Assembly: GCA_034666045.1 (NCBI GenBank)
Contig: JAXDMN010000055.1
Location: 1-13,626 of the forward strand
Source: JAICTV01 sp034666045
Lineage (GTDB): Bacteria > Planctomycetota > Phycisphaerae > Tepidisphaerales > Tepidisphaeraceae
Length of the DNA stretch: 13,626 nucleotides
Direction: 5' to 3'
Shown here: piece after piece, positions 1 to 7,196 of the stretch
Layout: every line of letters begins with the position of its first letter
Numbering within the stretch: the stretch's first letter is position 1
Notes under the pieces: model-generated
What the model was told of the DNA's origin: nothing
The model's database searches: none
Seen by the model: the letters and a program-made list of their open reading frames with translations, nothing else
Program-made: the position numbers and the translations under genes

Positions 1-11
1 CGGGGGAAATT

Positions 12-269
12 TTACGGGACAGGAACGACCTGCGTGATTTCCGTCACCTTCTCGCGGAGGTTGCGCTCGATGCCCATTTGCAGGGTCATCGTGCTGCTCG
101 GGCACCCGTGGCAGGCGCCGTGGAAGCGGATCTGCACGACGTTCTCAGCGGTGATGTCGACGACTTCGATGTCCCCGCCGTCGGCCTGTACCGCCGGGCG
201 GATCAGGTCGATCACGCTTTGCACCCGCTCGCGGATTGACGGCGTCTGCTGTTCGGCGGCGGTGGGCAT
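12..269 (-). CDS. NifU C-terminal domain (Nfu-type) Fe-S cluster protein
   Basis: This is an 85-residue protein made of little more than one Nfu domain, the module that binds or carries an Fe-S cluster and passes it to apoproteins in the cytoplasm. The N-terminal helix (about residues 11-28) is followed by the family's ADGGDIEVVDI stretch (29-39) and by GACHGCPSS (51-59), whose Cys53 and Cys56 form the CxxC cluster-binding pair. The segment after it, TMTLQMGIERNLREKV, is the typical closing helix. The N-terminal IscU-like and ferredoxin-like parts of full NifU, and the A-type domain of NfuA, are absent, so it is a stand-alone Nfu protein. The ATG at 269 has no Shine-Dalgarno sequence; a TATAAT box lies 6 bases upstream, which suggests a leaderless message. 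Family assignment is firm; the client proteins are unknown. Confidence 0.93.
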   Translation of the reverse strand: MPTAAEQQTPSIRERVQSVIDLIRPAVQADGGDIEVVDITAENVVQIRFHGACHGCPSSTMTLQMGIERNLREKVTEITQVVPVP

Positions 270-275
270 GGGGAG

Positions 276-304
276 ATTATAAGCCGCGCCGGCGATGCGG
301 ACAA
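276..304 (-). promoter_or_regulatory. Sigma70-type promoter of the Nfu gene, probably leaderless
   Basis: On the minus strand a TTGTCC hexamer (304 down to 299) is followed by exactly 17 bases and then a perfect TATAAT (281 down to 276). The start codon A (269) lies 7 bases after the last base of the -10 box, which is where transcription normally begins. The message would therefore start at or very near the AUG. The -35 box matches 4 of 6 consensus positions and the -10 box 6 of 6. The start site itself is inferred. Confidence 0.6.
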
Positions 305-348
305 CGTTTCGTCCCGCTACAGCCGTGCTGCGCTACCGGCAGATTGCC

Positions 349-3300
349 TCACTTCGCATCTTCCGCCGCGCCGGCGCCTTTGAGGAAATGCGCCTTTCCG
401 TCCACGCTGTGATAGTAGAATCCGCCATCGACGGCCTGCCACTGGTTCACATGGATGCCGATCGGGTGCGTGACGTCGATGCTCTGGTCGAATTTTCCGC
501 TCTCATCGGACCGGTCCGGCGCCGTCGGATAGCGCCCGTACGCAAGCAGCCGGAAGCGCGGCGAGGCATTGCCGGCCGGCTCGGCGCCGCTCGGCGTCGT
601 TTGATCGAGCAGCACCACGTGCTGCTTGCCGATGAATTCATCGCGGATCGCCGGCGCCTGGAAGCTGTCGACAAGCCCGCGCCAGCTTTCGTCGTCGTGG
701 TCGACGTGGTAGCTCGTCACCGTGCGGGCATCAAACACGTACAGCCGCGGACCGACCACGCGCATGCGGACGTTGAAGTCCGTCGCGCCGGTGCTGAGCC
801 GGTTGCCCACTTCGCGACCGTCGTAGAGCGAGAGGACGCGGACAAACTGCCCGCCGTCCCCCGCGGCGTAGATGCGCCCTTCGGCGACGACGATCTGGTC
901 GGGACCGTCCGCGCCGTCGAAGACGCGGTTACCTTCGGCGATCGGGCCGGCGCCGAACTTCAGCGCGTTGCCCGGCTCGTAGAGGTCCTTGCCGCAGATT
1001 CGGTCCGGGCGCGTGTAGAGCAACGTCCCGTCCGGCGCGAGCTGCATGTTGAGCGGCGCGGTCTCGTTGCTGAACGTCGTGCGCAGCACCACTTGTCCGC
1101 CGAACGTCTCGAGCGCGACGAGCTGCGGGCCGCTGTCGTCGGTGAATCGGGCGGCGACGAAATCGTCGTTCGCCACCACCTGCTCGAGCGGCACATCGCC
1201 TGCGCGCGTCTGCCACGCGAGTTGCCCGCCCGCCAGCTCGAGGGCGGCGATCCGCCCGGCGGACGTGGCGAAGATGATGCGGTCGCCCAGCGGGCGGACG
1301 TGCTCAAGACGCTCGGCCTGCTGTTGCGCCTCGCGTCCCCTGGCCTGCTGCGCCGCATTCGCGACCGCTGCCGCGCCGCGCGGTCGCGGGTTCATCCCCA
1401 CGCCGCCGACGTTGACGAGCTGATTATCGACGAAGACCAACCCCGGCCCGACCGGCACGCCGCGCGGCGGCTGCGTGTCGTCGACGCGGGACACCGCATC
1501 GGCTGCGTCGACGATCTCCACCTGCGGCAGCGCGCGCACGCTGACGTCCCAGATGCTGGCGAGCGTGTCGCCCTTGAGCAGCGCGATCCGGTCGATCGTC
1601 CAGACGAGCAGGTCCTTGCCGACCCACGCGATGCCGAGCGGCTGGCGGTTGAGAGTCGAGTTCGTGCCGAGCGGCTGATTCGATCCGACGGCATAGACGG
1701 ACACGCCGCCGCGGCGCGACCAGGCGGCGATGCGGTCGCGTCGCGCGCCGCTGTCGCGCAGCTCGCGCGGCGGAACGAGCAAGACGTCGACGTCCGCGAT
1801 GATCGATTCCGGCGTCTCCGGGAGGAACGCCTTGCGCTTTTTGCTGGCCTTCCATGGCGGGATATTGAAGTCCGGCAGGGCCGCGGTGGCGATGCGCGCG
1901 CTGTAGCGCTGAATGATCTCGGCGGCAGCGCCGAAGCTGACATTCTCGATCTTGTCGCCGTCCGGCAGAACGAGTGGCTGCTTGAGGGCGGATCCGCTCT
2001 GCAGCTTTGCGCCTTCGGTGAGCCGCCCGATCGCGATCCCCACGCCGACGCCGTCCGGCAGCTTGAGGTAATTCCGCGCCTGCGCTTCGATGATGCGCGC
2101 CTTGTCGCTCTGGTCGCGATACTTCCGGTAGGCCTGGTTCAGCACCTGCGTCGCCGGACGGAATTTTCCGGCGGCCTCGTAGGCGTCGGCGGCGGCGAGC
2201 ATCGCCTCGGGGGCGACCTTCGCATTCGGGAAGACCTGCGCCACCGCCAGCATCTGCGCCGGATCCTTCGCCTGCTTCGCGATGGCGAGTTGCTCGGTCG
2301 CCATCTGCTCGAACGGCTGGTACGCCGCCGGCATGTCGCGGACGCGCTCGCGAATCGAATCTTCCGCCAGCGTCGCCGCCGGCACCGTCCCCGAGCCGTC
2401 CTCAGCCGGCACGATCACCGTTCGCCAGGTATTGTTCGCGAGAATGTCCTGATAGAGGCGGACTTCACCGGCAAATTCGCGCTGCGCCCGCGCGAAACGC
2501 GCACGGCTGAGCCGATACGCAACCTGCTGCGGCGGCGACGATGCGGCCGCGGCGGCGCGATCGAACAAACCCGCCGCGCGCACCGGATCGGACGCGCCTT
2601 CCTTCGGCGCCGCCACGCGCTCCGCAAACGCCAGCGACCGCGCGAACGCCCGATTGCGTTCCGCGCCCGGCCGCATCGAGTTCAGCCCGCCGAGTAATTG
2701 AATCGCTTCGTCGAGCTTCTCGATCGCCGCGTCGGGCTGCCCGGCGGCGAAGAGCGTCTCGGCGTACATGAGCCGCGGCAGCGGATCGTTCGGCCCGGAC
2801 TCGATCGCGCGGTCCAGCTTCGCCCGCGCGAGCGCGAGGTCGCTGTAGATCGAGATGCCGTCGGCGCCGGCGATGACGATCTGGTCGCCCGTGACGACCA
2901 CGTTGCCCGGCCCTTCGCCCGTCGACCATGCGCCGGTCGCCGGATAATTCTGCTCCGCGCGTCCGTTCGCCAGCGAGAGCCGCCGCAGGTTCCATTTCGT
3001 CGGGATGAAGACCGAATCGGTCGTGACGAATCCGCGCCCGCGCACGGTGTCGCGGTTCCGCTCCTCATCCTCCGGGCCGGCGAGCGTGCCTTTCCAATGC
3101 AGGCTCTCCGAGGCGCTCGCCGGGTCGTATTTCGGCCAGTTCACGCAGAAGACTTCGTTGTTGCTCGTGAGGACGAGCCGGTCGGCGGTGACGCCGACGA
3201 TCGTGTCGGCGTTGTCGAAACCGGACATCGCCAGCCGCTGCACTTCGTCGCCGCTGGCGGCGTCGTACACCATCAGGTGCTGCGCGTCGGACGGCAGGCA

Positions 3301-5091
3301 GAAGAGGCGACCGTCCTTGACGATCGGCGGGTTCTGGGCCCACGGCTTGCGTCCGCCGGCGGCGCCGGGAATCCCCTGCCCGTTGAAGTTCATCACGAAG
3401 CCGTTGTTGTTGTTCGGCTGCTGCGGGCGCGGGTAGAGGGCGAGCCACGCGATCGTTCCGGAATAGGCGTCGATCGCCGCGACGGCGCCGAGGTTCGTAA
3501 CCGCGTAAACGCGACCGCCCGAATAGGCCACGTGCGCGATCTCCGACCCGCCGCCCGGCTGCTGCATGCCCTGACCATTCCCGCTCGCCACGTAGCAGGC
3601 CCAGCGCAATTTCCCGTCCGCGAGGTTGAAGCAGAGCACGTAGCTGTCCTCGGTCTGCATCGGCTTGCCGCCGCGCGCGCTGACGAAGACATTATCGCCG
3701 ACGACGAGCGGCGAGCCGCCCATCTCGAGCGCGCGGAGGTTCGTAGGCTGTTCCGGGAACTGCCGCGGCGCAATCGACCACCGCCGCGCGCCGGTCGCGC
3801 GGTCGAGGCAGACGAGCGGGCTTTCCGCGTCCGGCATCATCACCATGCCCATCTCGTTCATCACGACCGAGCGCGACTGCCCGAGCACCGCGAGCACCGA
3901 CGAATCCGTGACCGTCACGTTGAGCGGCGTCGGGTTCGAAATCTGCACGCCCGCGTTCGCGTAGCGCTGTCGTGCTGCGCCGCCCGCGCCGTTGCCGCTC
4001 GTGTCTTCGCCGTACGTCGTCGTCCAGCCCGGGAGCGTGAAGCCGCTTTCCATCCCCTTGGCGTGGATGCGCGAGTTGTCCTGGTAAAAGAGCTCGCCGC
4101 GATCGACGACCGGCATGATGTTGATCGCGAGCCCGTTGTCGCGGCGTGATTTTTCCGCGATGTCGTTACGGACGCGTGCTTCGGCGATGGGATTCGGTCG
4201 CTGGCGCGGGCGAATGAAAGGGATGTCGACGAGCTTCGTGCCCGGCCGCGCCGCCGCCGGCGGCACGCGCCCGCGCGTTGCGTCGCCGCCGAAGATCGGC
4301 CAGGAATCTGACGCCGCGCCATGGGCGACGGCGGCGGGAGAGACGAGGATCTTTTCCAGCTCGGCGGCGAGGACGACGTCCTGCCCGCGCACGGCCGCCT
4401 TCGCGTCGGCGTGCTTGTTTTTCAGCTCGTCGAGTCGCGTTTTCGCCGCGGCGGAGTTGCCGCCCAGGTGTTCCGCCAGCGCGGTGCGGAACAGCAGCTT
4501 CGCTCGATCCGCGCCCAGGCCGGGATGATTCGCCAGCATGCGGTCGCCCATCCACGCGGCGGCGGTGAATTCGCCGGACTCGATGTACAACTCGATCAGC
4601 CGCAGCGCGGCGGCCTTGGCGGCGTCGGTTGGGAAGTAAAGCTGCACGACGCGGCTCAGCGCCGCGGCATCGTCCACCCCGGCCGACTCGCGCAGCGCCG
4701 CCGCCTGAGTCTCGTACCGCGCCCGGTACATCGCCAGCCCCTCTTCAGGCCATTTGCCGAGGCGCTCCTGCACGGAAAGCGTCACGCTCTTGTAGCGCTG
4801 CGTCGCGCCGCCGCCGGCGGGCGCGGTGCCGGGCGAATTCGTCGGGACAACGCGATCGGCGTATTTCTCGACGATCTCCTGGTAGACGTCCGCCGACTTG
4901 TCCCACTCCTTCAGTCGTTCCATCCGCTCCGCCAGCGCGAGCTTCTCGCCGGCGACGGCGGAATCGCGCACGTACACGCCTAGCCGCGGCTCGCGGCTGG
5001 GATCCGGCCCGAGCATGCGCTGCGCCGACGCCATCGATGGCACGGCGGTGGCGACGAACAGTGACAGGAGCAGTTGTTTACGCAGGGGCAT
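349..5091 (-). CDS. Giant secreted TPR / PQQ-like beta-propeller protein
   Basis: This is a 1580-residue exported protein. The ATG at 5091 is preferred because GGGAG lies 6 bases upstream and a signal peptide follows: Lys/Arg at 4-5, a hydrophobic core at 7-19, and a probable cut after ASA (23). Residues about 45-255 are helical and TPR-like (for example a DKSADVYQEIVEKY repeat near 64-77). SWPIFGGDATRGR (263-275) is the usual opening of a PQQ/PQQ-like propeller, and repeats such as CLDRATGARRW (428-438), CFNLADGKLRW (487-497) and AIDAYSGTIAW (539-549) continue to about 750. A second TPR-like helical block spans about 752-1010. A second propeller-like region runs from about 1155 to 1570 and includes ALELAGGQLAW (1283-1293). 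An Ala/Gln/Arg-rich linker lies at about 1237-1262. No dehydrogenase active-site signature was recognised, so a scaffold or BamB-like envelope role is more likely than an enzyme. The gene starts 43 bases after the MTA phosphorylase stop and may be cotranscribed with it. The architecture is clear; the function is not. Confidence 0.88.
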   Translation of the reverse strand: MPLRKQLLLSLFVATAVPSMASAQRMLGPDPSREPRLGVYVRDSAVAGEKLALAERMERLKEWDKSADVYQEIVEKYADRVVPTNSPGTAPAGGGATQRYKSVTLSVQERLGKWPEEGLAMYRARYETQAAALRESAGVDDAAALSRVVQLYFPTDAAKAAALRLIELYIESGEFTAAAWMGDRMLANHPGLGADRAKLLFRTALAEHLGGNSAAAKTRLDELKNKHADAKAAVRGQDVVLAAELEKILVSPAAVAHGAASDSWPIFGGDATRGRVPPAAARPGTKLVDIPFIRPRQRPNPIAEARVRNDIAEKSRRDNGLAINIMPVVDRGELFYQDNSRIHAKGMESGFTLPGWTTTYGEDTSGNGAGGAARQRYANAGVQISNPTPLNVTVTDSSVLAVLGQSRSVVMNEMGMVMMPDAESPLVCLDRATGARRWSIAPRQFPEQPTNLRALEMGGSPLVVGDNVFVSARGGKPMQTEDSYVLCFNLADGKLRWACYVASGNGQGMQQPGGGSEIAHVAYSGGRVYAVTNLGAVAAIDAYSGTIAWLALYPRPQQPNNNNGFVMNFNGQGIPGAAGGRKPWAQNPPIVKDGRLFCLPSDAQHLMVYDAASGDEVQRLAMSGFDNADTIVGVTADRLVLTSNNEVFCVNWPKYDPASASESLHWKGTLAGPEDEERNRDTVRGRGFVTTDSVFIPTKWNLRRLSLANGRAEQNYPATGAWSTGEGPGNVVVTGDQIVIAGADGISIYSDLALARAKLDRAIESGPNDPLPRLMYAETLFAAGQPDAAIEKLDEAIQLLGGLNSMRPGAERNRAFARSLAFAERVAAPKEGASDPVRAAGLFDRAAAAASSPPQQVAYRLSRARFARAQREFAGEVRLYQDILANNTWRTVIVPAEDGSGTVPAATLAEDSIRERVRDMPAAYQPFEQMATEQLAIAKQAKDPAQMLAVAQVFPNAKVAPEAMLAAADAYEAAGKFRPATQVLNQAYRKYRDQSDKARIIEAQARNYLKLPDGVGVGIAIGRLTEGAKLQSGSALKQPLVLPDGDKIENVSFGAAAEIIQRYSARIATAALPDFNIPPWKASKKRKAFLPETPESIIADVDVLLVPPRELRDSGARRDRIAAWSRRGGVSVYAVGSNQPLGTNSTLNRQPLGIAWVGKDLLVWTIDRIALLKGDTLASIWDVSVRALPQVEIVDAADAVSRVDDTQPPRGVPVGPGLVFVDNQLVNVGGVGMNPRPRGAAAVANAAQQARGREAQQQAERLEHVRPLGDRIIFATSAGRIAALELAGGQLAWQTRAGDVPLEQVVANDDFVAARFTDDSGPQLVALETFGGQVVLRTTFSNETAPLNMQLAPDGTLLYTRPDRICGKDLYEPGNALKFGAGPIAEGNRVFDGADGPDQIVVAEGRIYAAGDGGQFVRVLSLYDGREVGNRLSTGATDFNVRMRVVGPRLYVFDARTVTSYHVDHDDESWRGLVDSFQAPAIRDEFIGKQHVVLLDQTTPSGAEPAGNASPRFRLLAYGRYPTAPDRSDESGKFDQSIDVTHPIGIHVNQWQAVDGGFYYHSVDGKAHFLKGAGAAEDAK

Positions 5092-5106
5092 GACGACTCC
5101 CGTGCT

Positions 5107-5124
5107 CGAGTTTCGCGAAGCTCG
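5107..5124. repeat. Near-perfect 18-bp dyad in the MTA phosphorylase / propeller gene spacer
   Basis: CGAGTTTCGCGAAGCTCG is a palindrome in which eight of nine pairs match and the ninth would be a G-T wobble. It sits in the 43-base gap between two same-direction genes, 15 bases upstream of the propeller gene start and outside its ribosome binding site. It could be an operator or a small RNA hairpin. It has no T tract, so it does not look like an intrinsic terminator. Chance is possible in such GC-rich DNA. Confidence 0.3.
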
Positions 5125-5134
5125 CGCGTGTGCG

Positions 5135-6082
5135 CTACATGGATCCGCGCGGCTCAAAATACTTCCCCCACAGCGGGGACAGTCGCTCGACTTCTCCCGG
5201 CGCGACCCGCGCCTTGTCCGACCAGATGCCCAGCTCCAATGCATGACGCGCCGGGCAGGCCGAAAGTTGCTCGCGCCGATGCGACATCATCTCGACGGCC
5301 CGGCGCATCAGCGTCATCGCGTTTGCGCTCGCCGCCTTGAGGTTGCCGATGATTTCCTTGAGCAACAAGTGCGGGTCCACCTTTTCCTGCTGCTGCTGGG
5401 CGTCCGGCAGCGGCGGTTTGTGCCGCCAGCAATCATAGTCGGTGACCAGCGCGATCATCGCATACGGAATCTCCGCTTCCCGCGCCAATTTTGCCTCCGG
5501 CATCGCGGTCATCCCGATCAAATCCCCGCCCCAGAGCCGGTGCATCAGGCTTTCCGCGCGCGTGGAGAAGGCCGGACCTTCCATCGTGACGTAGCACCCG
5601 CGGTCATGCACTGTCGGCTGCTCGCCTTCCGTTTGCGCTTTCGCGGCATCCAGAAGCAATTGACGCAGGACCGGGCAAAACGGTTCCGCAAACTCCACGT
5701 GAACCGCCGCTTCTTCATAAAAAGTGTTCGCCCGCTTGTACGTGCGGTCGATGATCTGGTCCGGAATGACCAGGTTCTGCGGCTTGAATTCCTCGCGGAG
5801 ACTGCCGACCGCGCCGGACGCAAGAATGTGCGTGCAACCGAGCTGCTTGAGCGCGAAGAGGTTCGACCGGTAGGGCACACGGCTTGGATTGAGCACGTGC
5901 CCGGGGCCGTGTCGGGCGAGGAGCAGGACGGTCACGTCCGACCAGCGCGTCTCGACGATCGCGTCGCTCGGCACGCCGAAAGGCGTTTCCAGCTCGTGTC
6001 TCGTCGCGCCTTCCGCGCCCGCGCCGCCCAGCGCATCCGCCAATCCCGATCCGCCGATCAAACCAATCCGCAACTCGCTCAT
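5135..6082 (-). CDS. mtnP: S-methyl-5'-thioadenosine phosphorylase
   Basis: This 315-residue cytoplasmic enzyme cleaves 5'-methylthioadenosine, a by-product of polyamine and related synthesis, with phosphate to give adenine and methylthioribose-1-phosphate for methionine salvage. It follows the human MTAP pattern throughout: IGGSGL (9-14) and RHGPGH (57-62) at the phosphate site, PSRVPYRSNLFALKQLGCTH (66-85), MEGPAFSTRAES (168-179), then MTAMPEAKLAREAEIPYA (191-208) and TDYDCW (214-219). The two Asp residues in TDYDCW (215, 217) are those that bind the adenine base, which favours MTA over purine nucleoside (inosine/guanosine) specificity. Residues 89-94 read SGAVGS where the human enzyme has TTACGS. 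The ATG at 6082 was chosen because MSELRIGLIGG is where the family begins; a longer reading frame to 6211 adds unconserved residues and would overlap the divergent lipoprotein start. No strong Shine-Dalgarno sequence is seen. Confidence 0.94.
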   Translation of the reverse strand: MSELRIGLIGGSGLADALGGAGAEGATRHELETPFGVPSDAIVETRWSDVTVLLLARHGPGHVLNPSRVPYRSNLFALKQLGCTHILASGAVGSLREEFKPQNLVIPDQIIDRTYKRANTFYEEAAVHVEFAEPFCPVLRQLLLDAAKAQTEGEQPTVHDRGCYVTMEGPAFSTRAESLMHRLWGGDLIGMTAMPEAKLAREAEIPYAMIALVTDYDCWRHKPPLPDAQQQQEKVDPHLLLKEIIGNLKAASANAMTLMRRAVEMMSHRREQLSACPARHALELGIWSDKARVAPGEVERLSPLWGKYFEPRGSM

Positions 6083-6201
6083 GCCCGGTGAAGTTAGAAC
6101 ATTTCTGTCGCCTTGCACAGTGCGGGGGACATCATGAAAATGACGAGGCGAACTATCCGACGGGCCATGTCCGCTGTCCAAGCTGCTGAGGTCGCACGAA
6201 C
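6083..6201. promoter_or_regulatory. Divergent promoter region, MTA phosphorylase / lipoprotein
   Basis: These 119 bases separate two divergent starts, so promoters in both directions should lie here. A weak candidate on the minus strand is TTGGAC (6181 down to 6176), 18 bases, then GATAGT (6157 down to 6152). A weak candidate on the plus strand is TTGCAC (6113-6118), 17 bases, then GAAAAT (6136-6141). Each is only a partial consensus match. That a promoter exists here is likely; the exact boxes are guesses. Confidence 0.35.
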
Positions 6202-6561
6202 ATGATGACAAAATCCCTCCGCGCCGCCGCGATGCTTCCGGTGTTCTGCCTGCTGCTCACCGGTTGCCTGGTCAGCAGCACATCGAAGCAATCCGTCAGC
6301 GGCAACTACGTCCCGGAAAACACCTTCGACCGCATCAAGACGGGCAAGACAACTGCCTCTTGGGTGAAGGCGACGCTCGGCGAGCCGTCGACGAAAGAAA
6401 AGGCGGACGACACCGAGGTGTGGAAATACAGCTACACCGAAGTGAAAGAAGGCAGCGGCGCGATCTTCCTCATCTTCGGCGGCAGCGACAAGAAGGAATT
6501 AAAGCGCAGCGCGTACGTCGAGTTCAAGGACGGCGTGGTGAAGAACAAGTGGCGCTCTTAA
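6202..6561 (+). CDS. Small BamE/SmpA-OmlA-like lipoprotein
   Basis: This is a 119-residue predicted lipoprotein. Lys4 and Arg7 and a hydrophobic stretch (8-19) lead into the lipobox LTGC, with Cys22 as the lipidated residue. The mature part contains NTFDRIKTGKTTASWVKATL (40-59) and then GEPSTKEKADDTEVWKYSY. This is the SmpA/OmlA (BamE-like) pattern: a helix beginning at an 'I..GKT...V...LGEP' motif, then a short beta hairpin with a conserved Trp-x-Tyr. BamE proper is an accessory part of the outer-membrane beta-barrel assembly machine; many small lipoproteins share the fold without that role, so only the fold is claimed. Tandem ATGATG makes 6202 or 6205 the start; GAGG at 6188-6191 is an acceptable ribosome binding site for 6202. 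Its stop codon overlaps the stop of the convergent DUF488 gene. Confidence 0.82.
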   Translation: MMTKSLRAAAMLPVFCLLLTGCLVSSTSKQSVSGNYVPENTFDRIKTGKTTASWVKATLGEPSTKEKADDTEVWKYSYTEVKEGSGAIFLIFGGSDKKELKRSAYVEFKDGVVKNKWRS

Positions 6562-7130
6562 GCAAGTCCCTCGAACAACTGCGGTTCTTCGGGTGGATAT
6601 GAAATGTCCGTCCCTTCGACCCGCGCAAACTTCGTCAACTTGTGCGGCGTCGCCTTCCCCACATCCATCTGGTCCATCACGCGCCACCCGCGCACGAGCA
6701 GCGCGTCGCTGATGAGCGAGCGATGACAGCGCCACGGCACCGCTTCGGCGCACATCGTCGTCGTCGCCCGCTCCGCTGCCGCCGCCATGAGTTCATCGAG
6801 CGCCGCCGCGAACGCCGCCGTCTCCATGAAGTCGGCGTACCCGCGGAAGCTGTCGTTGCGCCACCCGACGTTGCGCGAATCCTTCCGCGGCCGCCGGCGG
6901 CCGCCGAGGTGCTTGAAGGGCAGGTACGCGATGCCGTGCCGCGGCAGGTTCGCCGCTAAAAATTCGTCGGCGAAGTGCGGGTGCCGGCGCGATTTTGGGA
7001 CCAGCCGAACGTCCGCCACCGCCTGGATCTCGAACGATCGCAGCACCGCGACAAAGTCATCGAACGCGCGCGTCGAGTGCCCGACGGTATAGATCGTTTT
7101 CGCCGGGATTTCGCCGGAATCTCGCTTCAT
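6558..7130 (-). CDS. DUF488 family protein
   Basis: This is a 190-residue protein of the DUF488 family, whose biochemical role is not established. Family marks are present in order: TVGHSTR (15-21), ADVRLVPKSRRHPHF (39-53), HLGGRRRPRK (74-83) and MCAEAVPWRCHRSLISD (126-142). The last holds the paired Cys127 and Cys135 with Glu129 and His136, probably the functional centre. The ATG at 7130 is used; a GTG immediately before it (7133) would add one residue. No clear Shine-Dalgarno sequence lies upstream. It is divergent from the tetrapyrrole cluster across a gap of only about 66 bases, so both promoters are compressed there. It is convergent with the lipoprotein gene, with overlapping stops. No metabolic link to its neighbours is apparent. 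Confidence 0.88.
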   Translation of the reverse strand: MKRDSGEIPAKTIYTVGHSTRAFDDFVAVLRSFEIQAVADVRLVPKSRRHPHFADEFLAANLPRHGIAYLPFKHLGGRRRPRKDSRNVGWRNDSFRGYADFMETAAFAAALDELMAAAAERATTTMCAEAVPWRCHRSLISDALLVRGWRVMDQMDVGKATPHKLTKFARVEGTDISYPPEEPQLFEGLA

Positions 7131-7196
7131 CACTGCCCGATGATATGCCCGGCCGTTAGACCCGCCCGCCGCAAGCCGATAAGATCATTCGTTCGC

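Noticed and set aside
295..4149. Very long plus-strand open frames (295-2697 and 2698-4149) opposite the propeller gene
   Set aside because: They are codon-aligned with the minus-strand gene, so a stop appears only where that gene uses TTA, CTA or TCA, which are rare in GC-rich coding DNA. The translations are Arg/Asp/Val-rich with no family motif, while the minus strand has a signal peptide and clear propeller repeats.
5092..5244. N-terminal extension of the propeller protein
   Set aside because: The added 51 residues are low in family character, overlap the end of the MTA phosphorylase gene, and would bury the signal peptide. The ATG at 5091 has a proper ribosome binding site.
4898..6091. 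397-codon plus-strand frame opposite the MTA phosphorylase
   Set aside because: It is again codon-aligned with the real minus-strand gene, whose family motifs are unmistakable, and it shows no recognisable domain.
6083..6211. Longer start for the MTA phosphorylase
   Set aside because: The extra 43 residues are not MTAP-like and would run past the divergent lipoprotein start; homologues begin just before the IGGSGL motif.
6975..7196. Upstream extension of precorrin-2 dehydrogenase
   Set aside because: The extension lies antisense inside the DUF488 gene and past its start and has no match to the family, which begins right before the YPVMLD segment.
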